Source of the DNA: Pseudomonas putida
GTDB lineage: Bacteria; Pseudomonadota; Gammaproteobacteria; Pseudomonadales; Pseudomonadaceae
Length of the DNA: 64,000 nucleotides
Direction of reading: 5' to 3'
Assembly (NCBI RefSeq): GCF_028682395.1
Contig: NZ_JANHLC010000001.1
Span: 124,001-188,000 of the forward strand
Of the stretch, positions 49,856 to 57,582 are shown one piece after another; the stretch's first letter is position 1; each line of letters opens with the position of its first letter. The position numbers were made by a program, and so were the translations under genes. The notes under the pieces were generated by a model. It was not told the origin of the DNA. It worked only from the letters and a program-made list of their open reading frames with translations, and searched no databases.

Positions 49856-50768
49856 TATGAGCAACCTTCTCAATAATCCCAAAGACTGGGAGATGATCAA
49901 ATTTTGAATGAGCGCTTTTCACTAAATTCGTAAATTCCGGGATTTCAACAACATGATCGCAGTTCTTAGATAAAGACCACTCATTCGAACTAACAAATGC
50001 GTGAGAAAAAATAATCTGATCGAAAGTATGCCACCTTGTTATCTTTCCGGACTTATAGTAGTAACTTCCCGAAACCTGATGTTCGCTGGTTTGCTTCGAC
50101 AAATATTTCCAAAATGGATTATAAAATAGATGAGGTCTGCGCTCCACCAAATCTATATCCCTACTCGCCATAACCTGCTGACTCAGAGATGAGTCAAAGG
50201 GGTCGTCGTTATAATCTCCGAGTAGAACAATAAATTGGCTTGAGCCTGTATCTGCCGCAATCTGGTCGATTGAGTCGCGAAGACGAATACCAAACACGTG
50301 CCTATCCGCATCATTTTGCGCGCACCAAAGTCGGCTAGGCCAGTGTGAAACAAAAATATAAAAAAGCGATTCAGAGCCATTCACAACCAGCTCAAGTTTT
50401 TTTGCTATCTTCAAAGTGGAAGTGCCTTTAACAGACAACACATCCTTACTATCGCTAACAAATATTTTTTGCCGATTATAAATATAACAAATATCAAAAA
50501 CAGATTTACCTGCTGAAGTTATTTCCGACGAAAACGAATAACCCGAAAGGTCACAAGTATTCTCCAGATACTTCAAATCTTCTTCCGACATTTCACCAAG
50601 CGCAATAAAATCCGCCTCGCATACCTTAATCAAATACATCACAACTGAGCACGCAATAACTCTTTGCTCGGCAGTGGACCTACTCACCCCAGAAGGCGCT
50701 AAGCTTGTATTCCACCAAGCGAAAACTACTTGCCGAGCAGTTTCAGGCAAGAGTAAATCTTCTTCCAT
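49848..50768 (-). CDS. endonuclease/exonuclease/phosphatase-fold enzyme (island cargo)
   Basis: A 306-residue protein with the EEP-fold active-site series in order: WWN at 18-20, the metal-binding Glu59 in LGEM, His142 in VSHWPSR, GDYND at 184-188, FDQ at 249-251 and the terminal FDHLPV with Asp291-His292 near the C-terminus. This is a metal-dependent phosphodiesterase fold, acting on DNA, RNA or a phospholipid/nucleotide. There is no signal peptide or membrane helix, so it acts in the cytosol. AT-rich composition marks recent transfer. It is coupled to a small partner gene downstream. Confidence 0.85.
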   Translation of the reverse strand: MEEDLLLPETARQVVFAWWNTSLAPSGVSRSTAEQRVIACSVVMYLIKVCEADFIALGEMSEEDLKYLENTCDLSGYSFSSEITSAGKSVFDICYIYNRQKIFVSDSKDVLSVKGTSTLKIAKKLELVVNGSESLFYIFVSHWPSRLWCAQNDADRHVFGIRLRDSIDQIAADTGSSQFIVLLGDYNDDPFDSSLSQQVMASRDIDLVERRPHLFYNPFWKYLSKQTSEHQVSGSYYYKSGKITRWHTFDQIIFSHAFVSSNEWSLSKNCDHVVEIPEFTNLVKSAHSKFDHLPVFGIIEKVAHNG

Positions 50769-50858
50769 GCAGAGCTGCTCCCTTCACAATCGCTCAGTAT
50801 TAATACCCTATGGCAATGAGCATACTATTATTTTCGAAAATAAGGCATCCACGTGGAG

Positions 50859-51830
50859 TTACAGAGTGATAGCTCCCAATTTCGCAGACATCACCGCCGC
50901 CTTTGCGGCGCCTTGTACAAATGCTGCTGTGTTTGACGGTACTGGTGTCGGCCCGTGAGTGTGTATGGCGAGCTGGCTATTCATTTCCTGCACCAAATCG
51001 AGGAGGTCACCAACCGCCCTGAAGATGTTAACGCTGCTAGACCCCACCCAGTTTTTCGGCGCCTGCAGTCTCTGGCTGCCACTCGCCACACTCTCACGCA
51101 AGCCCTGAATCCGCTGCTGCATGTCCCCGCCCACGGTGGCGTTGTGCTTCTGCGCGACCACCACGTTCAGATCCCGACCAGTCGCTTGGTGCAGGTCGTC
51201 TACAGCCGCCAGGCTCGCAGACCCACCCGAGAACAGCTTGAGTGCTCCCAGCGCCTCGATCTTCTTGATCCCACCCACTGACTCGGTCGAATGGTCGTCC
51301 ACCGTTCTGGTGTGATTCTGGAAGCGCTCACTGCTCTCCAGCGCTTCCACTTCCCGCTCGATCGCCTGGTCCTGGATCTTGCCGTCAGTCTGGCGCAACC
51401 AGTTGCCGTCGGCGTCGACACGTTGCTGGCAGGCCTCGCTGTGCTGCCACACCATGTCGCCCTTCAGCACCCGGGGCAGGCTCAGGCCGTGGGGCAGGAT
51501 TTGGGTGATGAAGGGTTTGTTCGGCAGGCCATAGGCAAAGCTGACCACAACGATGGTGCCTTCCTCCGGAAAGCCATACATACCGGCTTCTTGCCCGCCC
51601 ATGGGTGCCGGCAGTGGCACGCCAGTCAGGATCGGCAGGTCCGGATCTGGCTCGCCATCGGCGGTCAGCACTTCCACGTCGACGCCGAAGCGCGGGCGAA
51701 AGTCGTCGCACAGCCCGGGCGCCGCCGGCGCATCCAGGACCGCGACCACGCGGCCGAAGCGCGGCAGATGGTAGCCGCCGCTCAGTTCAGGGAATTGCCG
51801 CTCTACGCTGCGACGGATTGCGTCGTCCAT
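50859..51830 (-). CDS. phage baseplate assembly protein V-like
   Basis: A 323-residue protein resembling the gpV/VgrG-like spike-hub proteins of tailed phages. The N-terminal half has an OB-like fold (HLPRFGRVVAVLDAPAAPGL, then FPEEGTIVVVSFAYGLPNKP), and the C-terminal half is helical and ends with HTHGPTPVPSN. The reading frame is intact, from ATG at 51828-51830 to the stop. It has host-like GC and probably comes from a resident tailed phage. Confidence 0.8.
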   Translation of the reverse strand: MDDAIRRSVERQFPELSGGYHLPRFGRVVAVLDAPAAPGLCDDFRPRFGVDVEVLTADGEPDPDLPILTGVPLPAPMGGQEAGMYGFPEEGTIVVVSFAYGLPNKPFITQILPHGLSLPRVLKGDMVWQHSEACQQRVDADGNWLRQTDGKIQDQAIEREVEALESSERFQNHTRTVDDHSTESVGGIKKIEALGALKLFSGGSASLAAVDDLHQATGRDLNVVVAQKHNATVGGDMQQRIQGLRESVASGSQRLQAPKNWVGSSSVNIFRAVGDLLDLVQEMNSQLAIHTHGPTPVPSNTAAFVQGAAKAAVMSAKLGAITL

Positions 51831-52027
51831 TTGATCGCCATTTGATTGCCGGCAAGGGTCACGCTGGTGATCCGCTCGCCCTGGTTGATGGTGGCGCCCG
51901 GGCGCAGTCCTGGAAGGACCGCGATCATGGCGCTCTGATTGCCCTGGTAGCCCTCGAACAGTTCGACGGGCAGTTGCAGAGGTAATCGAACGCCGAAGAA
52001 GCTCTCAGCCAAACAGTCTAGGAACAC
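51803..52027 (-). pseudogene. 5'-truncated phage tail/baseplate gene fragment
   Basis: Only about the last 65 residues remain (FFGVRLPLQLPVELFEGYQG...) and overlap the start of the next baseplate gene by 28 bases, as in an intact phage operon. Upstream of this the frame runs into stop codons near 52029. No Shine-Dalgarno precedes the only possible GTG, so it is a remnant. Its break point lies beside the truncated integrase. Confidence 0.75.
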
Positions 52028-52085
52028 CTAGCTGCCACCCTACTTAGCACCAGATAAGAGCGGGGAGGCACGGCACTTCCCCAAT

Positions 52086-53063
52086 TTGACCAAGCCGATG
52101 GAAAACACCTTCGGGCACTATCTAGACCTGTGGTTAAAGATCAAGGCCAACAGCGTGGCGGCGTCGAGCTATCGGGGCTACGCCAACAAGGCAGAAGTTC
52201 ACGTGCGGCCGCGCTGGGGGACGGTACAGATCAACAGGATCGACCATCTGGACCTGCAGGAGTGGATCCAGGGGCCCCTATCTAAAACGCTCAAGAACAA
52301 GACCATCCGCGACATCATCAGCAACGTGCGCCAGGTGTTCAAGCTGTATCGCACCAGGATGAAAGTTGCCCACGACCCGACCGAGGGTTTGATGGTGCGT
52401 CTGCCAGATCCCGAAGCGCCGGACCCGTTCACTAGGGCGGAAATCAAACAGATCCTGGAAATCCCCACCAACCGCACGCAAGAACTGTTGATGGTTCAGT
52501 TCATGATATGGGCCGGACCCCGGGTATCCGAGACCATCGCCCTGGCCTGGGAGGATGTCGACGTGGAACAAGGTACGGTGACGTTCCGCCGGTCCAAGGT
52601 GCGCGGGGCTTACCGCGTGACGAAAACCCGGCGATCGACGCGCAAGGTTCGCCTGCTGGCCCCGGCCTGGGATGCGCTGCAGAAGATCGATACATTGAAT
52701 CGAAAAAAGAAGGCGAAAACCGTTGATATTGTTGAGCGGGACAACAAGACGGTAAGGCAGCACAACCTGCACTTTGTCTTCTTGAATACGAAAAGCGGCC
52801 TACCGCATGTCAGCGACTTCGTGGTGCGCGACAGGTTTTTCAAGGCTCACTTGCTCGCGGCCGGGGTCCGCTATCGTGGGCCAGGCCAGTGCCGGCATAC
52901 GTACGCCAGTCAGCTGCTGACCACGGGGATAGCGTCAATCGACTGGATCGCCGAACAGATGGGACACACCAACGGGAATATGATCCGACAGCACTATGGG
53001 ACGTGGATCAATGAGGACGGGCCGGATGTCGTGGGGATGCTGCAGCTAGCGCTAAAGCTATAG
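52086..53063 (+). pseudogene. int: tyrosine integrase lacking its N-terminal domain
   Basis: A 325-residue open frame with a core-binding domain and a complete catalytic domain: Arg146 (AGPRVSE), QCRHTYAS with Arg270, GHT at 293-295 and the nucleophile Tyr304 (IRQHYG). The first of the usual two HxxR residues is a Gly. The arm-binding N-terminal region expected for phage integrases of this kind (about 390-400 residues) is missing; the frame opens at about 52032 after a stop. A TTG at 52086 or ATG at 52098 could start a shortened protein. Probably inactive for integration. Confidence 0.8.
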
Positions 53064-53123
53064 CAATCCAACCGGCTGGGAAATACCAGTTCATGGAGTG
53101 TGGTATCCGTGGATTAATGAAAG

Positions 53124-53160
53124 CCCCCCCAAACTTAGACAAAGCACGGGGGGATTTTTA
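53124..53160 (+). terminator. terminator after integrase
   Basis: CCCCCC (53125-53130) pairs with GGGGGG (53148-53153), followed by ATTTTTAATTT. It closes the plus-strand integrase transcript ahead of a minus-strand operon. Confidence 0.75.
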
Positions 53161-53284
53161 ATTTAAGCGGCATCCTGAACATTCCAACGCTTATGCAATG
53201 CATTAGTCTGGAGAAATTAAACCCCGCTTCTGGCCGACTACCACCTATTACCGACAAATAATCACTTGCAATATTGCGCGATCA

Positions 53285-53644
53285 CTATGTGCTTTCCTTT
53301 AAGCTTTCCCAGGAGCTAATTTCCATAAGAACAACAGATCTGTCGGAGGCATCCCACACCGGAGCCGTTTTACCCCAGTAATAAAAGTACGATTTATTCT
53401 GCTCATTCTCTTTTACTGAACGCTTTCCCGCCTTGGTATATAGAACAACTAAATCCCCAGCTTCAATCTCTCTATCTGGAAACCAGTAGGCATTGTGAAT
53501 TTTGTTAGTAACACCTGTGTCTTTACCCTTCCCTGTCTGAGCTAGAAGGTAGTCACCAATGTCTACTTCAGTAACGGCCTTTAGGACTACTCGTTCTTTC
53601 TCAAGAGACCCTGGCTCCGCAACTCTCAAAACTTTAAATTTCAT
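53285..53644 (-). CDS. small lamin-tail-domain-like protein (island cargo)
   Basis: A 119-residue protein, almost wholly beta. Its layout resembles a bacterial lamin-tail (LTD) immunoglobulin-like domain: an opening strand (ERVVLKAV), DIGDYLLAQ, then YWFPDREIEAGDLVVLYTK, then YYWGKTAPVWDASDRSVVL. This FP...G..V.L and W....VW....D...L pattern is the LTD fingerprint, but my call is by eye. The ATG at 53642-53644 overlaps the stop of the upstream membrane-protein gene (ATGA). It is cytosolic, with no signal peptide. Confidence 0.7.
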   Translation of the reverse strand: MKFKVLRVAEPGSLEKERVVLKAVTEVDIGDYLLAQTGKGKDTGVTNKIHNAYWFPDREIEAGDLVVLYTKAGKRSVKENEQNKSYFYYWGKTAPVWDASDRSVVLMEISSWESLKEST

Positions 53645-54078
53645 GGCTTTACTACCTTTGCAATTATTCCCACCAACACCAAAATCGCACCAACAACAAA
53701 CAAAACAGTCGCTGTGGGTTGGTTCTCCCATATTGATGGGGCGAAACCTAGAAGCGCGGCGCCGGCTGAAAGCGAAGCAAAATGTATTAGCTCTACACTA
53801 ATTTTAACCTTAAAGCGTTCTTCAAGAACTCCAGTCCTTTTGTCCGCCTTGTGAAACTCTTCTTTAAAACAAGAAAGCTCAACTGCAACCTTCTCCAACC
53901 TCTCAATCTCATCTATCAATAGCCGCTGAACTGCTGGGGACAATAGCTCATCATCACTTAACTCTCTACGAAGCTTCGAGAACGACCTTCTTTGCTGCGA
54001 AGATTTACTAGCTTCAAGAGGCTCCTCATTGACAAACTGTGGTTCAACATCAGCTTGATCCTTAGCAGTTACAGACAT
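53641..54078 (-). CDS. coiled-coil two-TM membrane protein (island cargo)
   Basis: A 145-residue protein: a disordered acidic N-terminus, a helical coiled-coil section at about 40-90 (LIDEIERLEKVAVELSCFKEE), then two membrane helices at about 94-114 and 121-142 with a very short C-terminal tail. This resembles small 2TM effector proteins of bacterial immune systems (SLATT-like arrangement), though I claim no homology. It is AT-rich and translationally coupled to the lamin-tail-like gene. Confidence 0.72.
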   Translation of the reverse strand: MSVTAKDQADVEPQFVNEEPLEASKSSQQRRSFSKLRRELSDDELLSPAVQRLLIDEIERLEKVAVELSCFKEEFHKADKRTGVLEERFKVKISVELIHFASLSAGAALLGFAPSIWENQPTATVLFVVGAILVLVGIIAKVVKP

Positions 54079-54393
54079 TGCCTTATTCCTTATGGACTAA
54101 TGTTAACAAGGTGCCTATCAGCTTACACCTTGGAGCCTTTTATATTTGTAACAAGCTCAGCAGAATGGAGAAAGAGCACTGAGTTTCCTTAGGCATTTTA
54201 CCGATATTTTTTTGATACACGCTTTAGGTTACGGCGACTTCAAGAGTGTCGCAAGAGAGCTACCACTCGTTTCTTATCTTTGAAGAAAGCTTTCATGACT
54301 CTGAATTGCTCTCGGTGTTGTTTCCAAAGAGAGGCCGTTGATGGTCGTGAGACGTCGCCAAGGCACCACAATCCAAGGTCAGAATTTGCCGTT

Positions 54394-54413
54394 CAGTCCC
54401 ATATCAGTCCCAT
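54394..54413 (+). repeat. arm-type repeat pair, right end
   Basis: CAGTCCCAT at 54394-54402 and 54405-54413, with the same 11-base spacing and orientation as the left pair at 47145-47164. Confidence 0.7.
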
Positions 54414-54436
54414 ATGGCCATTTTTCAGATACCAAA

Positions 54437-54478
54437 AACCACAAACCCCCGACTTTCTCTAGGAAAATCAGGGGTTTG
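54437..54478 (-). terminator. island-borne terminator for tRNA-Ser
   Basis: CAAACCCC (54442-54449) pairs with GGGGTTTG (54471-54478); on the minus strand the stem is followed by TGTGGTTTTTGG. It lies directly after the tRNA 3' end but differs in sequence from the native hairpin at 47006-47037, so the island supplied it. Confidence 0.65.
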
Positions 54479-54487
54479 CGTTTTCAG

Positions 54488-54514
54488 AATGTGGCGGTGA
54501 AGGAGAGATTCGAA
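54488..54514. repeat. right attachment site (attR) overlapping tRNA-Ser 3' end
   Basis: Matches 47044-47070 at 26 of 27 bases and includes the CCA end plus acceptor and T-arm bases of the intact tRNA gene. Confidence 0.9.
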
Positions 54515-54581
54515 CTCTCGATACAGTTTCCTGTATACACACTTTCCAGGCGTGCTCCTTAAGCCACTCGGACACTTCACC
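54492..54581 (-). tRNA. tRNA-Ser (GGA anticodon)
   Basis: A 90-base gene including the encoded CCA. The acceptor GGTGAAG pairs with CTTCACC; the anticodon loop CTGGAAA gives GGA, the long variable arm (TATACAGGAAACTGTAT) is typical for serine, and the T-loop is TTCGAAT. It serves as integration site for the island; its 3' end has been rebuilt by the island and remains intact. Confidence 0.97.
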
Positions 54582-54875
54582 GTATCTCGTCAAACCAGTT
54601 CAGTCTGTCGAGGCGCGCTAATGTAGTCGAAAGGTCTTTCGATGGCAAAGGTTTTTTTCAGAATTTTCATGCGCTTAACGCATCCGCCCAATCCTGACGC
54701 CCGCCGCTCAGGGCAAAACCGCCATTCTTCGGGCCAAGCGCTTTAGCGCTTAGGCCTCGCCGCCGGATCACGGCGGTCCGGGCGCAAGCCCTGACTCACC
54801 AGTCAGCCTTGGTGCTTTACCTGCGTGCGCGGGCTGGGTAACGTCTGCCTCACTTCTATTACAAGGAATTGCGTC

Positions 54876-55565
54876 ATGAGTGAGTTGATCTCTTACCATC
54901 TGGAAGACGGTATCGCGACCCTGACCTTGAGCAACGGCAAGGTCAATGCCATTTCTCCGGACGTCATCGCCGCCTTTAACCAGGCGCTGGATCAGGCCGT
55001 GACCGACCGGGCCATTGTGATCATCACCGGGCAGCCTGGCATTCTGTCCGGCGGCTATGACCTCAAGGTCATGACGGCCGGCCCCAAGGAGGCGGTCAGC
55101 CTTGTCACGGCAGGCTCGACATTGTCTCGGCGCCTGCTGTCCCACCCCTTCCCGGTAATCGTCGCCTGCCCCGGCCACGCGGTGGCCAAGGGTGCGTTCC
55201 TACTGTTGTCCGCCGACTACCGGATCGGGGTCGAGGGGGCTTTCAGCATCGGCCTGAATGAAGTGCAGATCGGCATGACCATGCACCATGCCGGCATCGA
55301 GCTGGCCCGCGACCGCCTGCGCAAGTCGGCCTTCCATCGCTCAGTGATCAACGGCGAGATGTTCGACCCGCAAAACGCCGTGGATGCCGGCTTCCTCGAC
55401 AAGGTGGTGCCGGTCGGTGAATTGCAGGCCGCAGCGCTGGCCGCCGCACGCCAGTTGAAGAAGATCAATATGACGGCGCACAAGAACACCAAGCTCAAGG
55501 TGCGCAAGGCACTGCTTGAAGCCCTGGATGACGCGATCATTCTCGACCAGGGCCATCTGGGCTGA
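54876..55565 (+). CDS. crotonase / enoyl-CoA hydratase-isomerase family protein
   Basis: A 229-residue crotonase. The oxyanion-hole motif GGYDLKVM is near residue 61 and a second glycine-rich segment HAVAKGAFLLLSADYRIG near 105-120. It is shorter than typical enoyl-CoA hydratases, and the usual catalytic Glu pair is not evident by eye, so the exact reaction is uncertain. The ATG at 54876 follows AAGGAA. Confidence 0.88.
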   Translation: MSELISYHLEDGIATLTLSNGKVNAISPDVIAAFNQALDQAVTDRAIVIITGQPGILSGGYDLKVMTAGPKEAVSLVTAGSTLSRRLLSHPFPVIVACPGHAVAKGAFLLLSADYRIGVEGAFSIGLNEVQIGMTMHHAGIELARDRLRKSAFHRSVINGEMFDPQNAVDAGFLDKVVPVGELQAAALAAARQLKKINMTAHKNTKLKVRKALLEALDDAIILDQGHLG

Positions 55566-55580
55566 TTGACCGACGTCAGG

Positions 55581-55617
55581 CTGGCGATGAGGCTCTAGTC
55601 CGGGATTCCATCGCCAG
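55581..55617. repeat. REP-like inverted repeat
   Basis: CTGGCGATG (55581-55589) and CATCGCCAG (55609-55617) form a 9-bp stem, followed by CACGCTCGTT. A related copy lies at 58398-58441 with the same ATCGCCAG-ACGCTCGT layout. Confidence 0.6.
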
Positions 55618-55749
55618 CACGCTCGTTCCTGCCGACAAAGCTGAAACATCTACTTATAAACAGCTGATCTCTTACACATTTGTAGGCAATTGCCGAAAAC
55701 AGAGCACATCCGTACACTGCGCGACCTTTTGTCCCAGTGAGCCCCATTG

Positions 55750-56472
55750 ATGCTTTTTCTCGTGCGTATGTTGTTGATGGGGCTGCATTTCGTCGTTGCC
55801 GGGATACTCGGCGTGTTGCTGGGGCTCTGCCGCCCTTTCAACCCGGACAATAGTCGTCTGTGTGCCCGCCTCTATGCCTGGCCCGCCATGCGCATCCTCG
55901 GGCTGAAGGTCAGGGCCGAAGTCGGCCCCCTGATGGACAAGCCCAATAGCTGCGTGATCGTGGCCAATCACCAATCCAACTACGACCTCTTCGTCTTCGG
56001 CAATGTGGTGCCGCGCCGCACTGTCTGCATCGGCAAGAAGAGCTTGAAGTGGGTACCGCTGTTCGGCCAGTTGTTCTGGCTGGCCGGCAATGTGCTGATC
56101 GACCGCAGCAATGGCCGCAAGGCGCGCGAGTCGATGCTGACCACCACCGAGACCCTGCAACACAAGGACACCTCGATCTGGGTGTTCCCGGAAGGCACAC
56201 GCAATTTTGGCGAAGCCTTGCTGCCCTTCAAAAAAGGCGCCTTCCAGATGGCTATCGCCGCCGGCGTGCCCATTGTCCCGGTCTGTGTCAGCAGCTATAT
56301 CAAGCATATGCACCTGAATCGCTGGCACAGTGGCGAGATCCTGATCCGCTCCCTGCCGGCCATTCCCACCGCCGGGCTGAGCCTGGATGATCTGCCGCAG
56401 TTGATCGAACAGTGCCGCGAGCAGATGCGCGAATGCATCGAAGCCATGGACCGCCAACTCCTCGCCCACTGA
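55750..56472 (+). CDS. plsC: 1-acyl-sn-glycerol-3-phosphate acyltransferase (PlsC family)
   Basis: A 240-residue membrane-associated acyltransferase of phospholipid synthesis making phosphatidic acid. The catalytic NHQSNYD (His74-Asp79) and FPEGTRN motifs are present, and the N-terminus is hydrophobic. ATG at 55750 is used; a TTG precedes it by one codon. Codon use is typical of the core genome. Confidence 0.93.
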   Translation: MLFLVRMLLMGLHFVVAGILGVLLGLCRPFNPDNSRLCARLYAWPAMRILGLKVRAEVGPLMDKPNSCVIVANHQSNYDLFVFGNVVPRRTVCIGKKSLKWVPLFGQLFWLAGNVLIDRSNGRKARESMLTTTETLQHKDTSIWVFPEGTRNFGEALLPFKKGAFQMAIAAGVPIVPVCVSSYIKHMHLNRWHSGEILIRSLPAIPTAGLSLDDLPQLIEQCREQMRECIEAMDRQLLAH

Positions 56473-56560
56473 GCATTTCGCCGGGCCGCTCGCTCCCGGA
56501 GGGGGTTGAGGGCTAAGCTTGCCGGTCACAAGGACCTGACAAGAAGAAGCGATCAGCACT

Positions 56561-57532
56561 ATGGGTAGAGTCGTTGCAGCGGCGGTATACAGCGCCGGCA
56601 AGAAAGTCACTTCAATTACCCTCGACGAGGGCAGCGCCTGGGCCGCCAAGCCCGACCACTTTGTCTGGATCGGCCTGGAAGAGCCCAACGCCCAGGAACT
56701 GAGCAATCTGCAGCGCCAGTTCAACCTGCATGAACTGGCCATCGAAGATGCCCTGGAGAAGCACAGCCGACCCAAGCTGGAGACCTTTGGCGACGCCCTG
56801 TTTATCGTGACCTACTCGCCCGTGCGCACGGCGGGCAAGCTGGAGTTTATCGAGACCCACATCTTTGCCGGCAACGGCTACATCATTACCGCCCGCAATG
56901 GCCACTCGGCGTCCTATGCCTTTGTGCGCCAGCGCTGCGAAGCGCGACCGCTGCTACTCGAACATGGCGAGGACTTCGTGCTCTACGCCCTGCTCGACTT
57001 CGTGACCGAGTGCTATCAGCCGGTCAGTGAAGCGATCCATGCCGAAATCGACGAACTGGAACGGAACATCCTCAACAGTTCCCTCAGCGAAGGCGATCTG
57101 CAACGCCTGCACGGTCTGCGCCGCGATGTATTGCGTCTAAGGCGCTATGTGGCGCCGATGGTCGAGATCAGTGAAGAACTGCAACGCCTGACCTTTCCGT
57201 TTATCGACAAGAATATGCGCCCCTACTTCCGCGATGTGCAGATTCATGTCACGCGGCAGATGGAAGACCTGACCACCCTGCGCGACATTGCCAGCCAGAC
57301 CATCGAGATCGGTGTGCTGCTGGAGGCATCGCGCCAGAGTATCGTGCAACGCAAGTTCGCGGCCTGGGCGGCGATCTTGGCGTTCCCGACAGCGGTGGCC
57401 GGGATCTATGGGATGAACTTCCAGAATATGCCGGAGCTGCAATGGCACTACGGCTATTTCGGCGTGCTGGGGTTCATCACCTGCGGCTGCACGGCCTTGT
57501 GGGCCAGCTTCAAGCGGTCCGGCTGGCTCTGA
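56561..57532 (+). CDS. corA: CorA-family magnesium/divalent cation transporter
   Basis: A 323-residue CorA channel: a large cytoplasmic domain and two C-terminal membrane helices. The signature YGMNF, with GMN near 284-286, follows helix 1, with the loop residues MPEL after it. Likely imports Mg2+ and Co2+. It starts with ATG at 56561. Confidence 0.95.
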   Translation: MGRVVAAAVYSAGKKVTSITLDEGSAWAAKPDHFVWIGLEEPNAQELSNLQRQFNLHELAIEDALEKHSRPKLETFGDALFIVTYSPVRTAGKLEFIETHIFAGNGYIITARNGHSASYAFVRQRCEARPLLLEHGEDFVLYALLDFVTECYQPVSEAIHAEIDELERNILNSSLSEGDLQRLHGLRRDVLRLRRYVAPMVEISEELQRLTFPFIDKNMRPYFRDVQIHVTRQMEDLTTLRDIASQTIEIGVLLEASRQSIVQRKFAAWAAILAFPTAVAGIYGMNFQNMPELQWHYGYFGVLGFITCGCTALWASFKRSGWL

Positions 57533-57582
57533 GTTGGCGCCAGCCGCTCGGTGTCAGTTCGAGTGAGCCGGCGCACTGGGCT

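Larger units (their letters stand above)
54079..54491. other. right arm of the island
   Basis: 413 bases with no gene. It carries the promoter of the 2TM operon next to 54079, the paired CAGTCCCAT repeats at 54394-54413 and a terminator hairpin before the tRNA 3' end. Confidence 0.6.
47044..54514. mobile_element. integrated island / defective prophage at tRNA-Ser(GGA)
   Basis: About 7.45 kb bounded by a 27-bp direct repeat (26 of 27 identical) of the tRNA-Ser 3' end. It contains an N-terminally shortened tyrosine integrase, one complete and one broken phage baseplate gene, and AT-rich cargo: a lipoprotein, an EEP-fold enzyme with a partner, and a two-TM protein with a lamin-tail-like partner. 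Both ends carry paired CAGTCCCAT repeats. I interpret it as a prophage whose centre was deleted; mobility is unlikely without a complete integrase. Confidence 0.88.

Noticed and set aside
46980..54600. CRISPR array or other defence repeat cassette
   Set aside because: The repeats in the island are short protein-binding-like motifs with irregular spacing and no spacer pattern; no cas gene is present.
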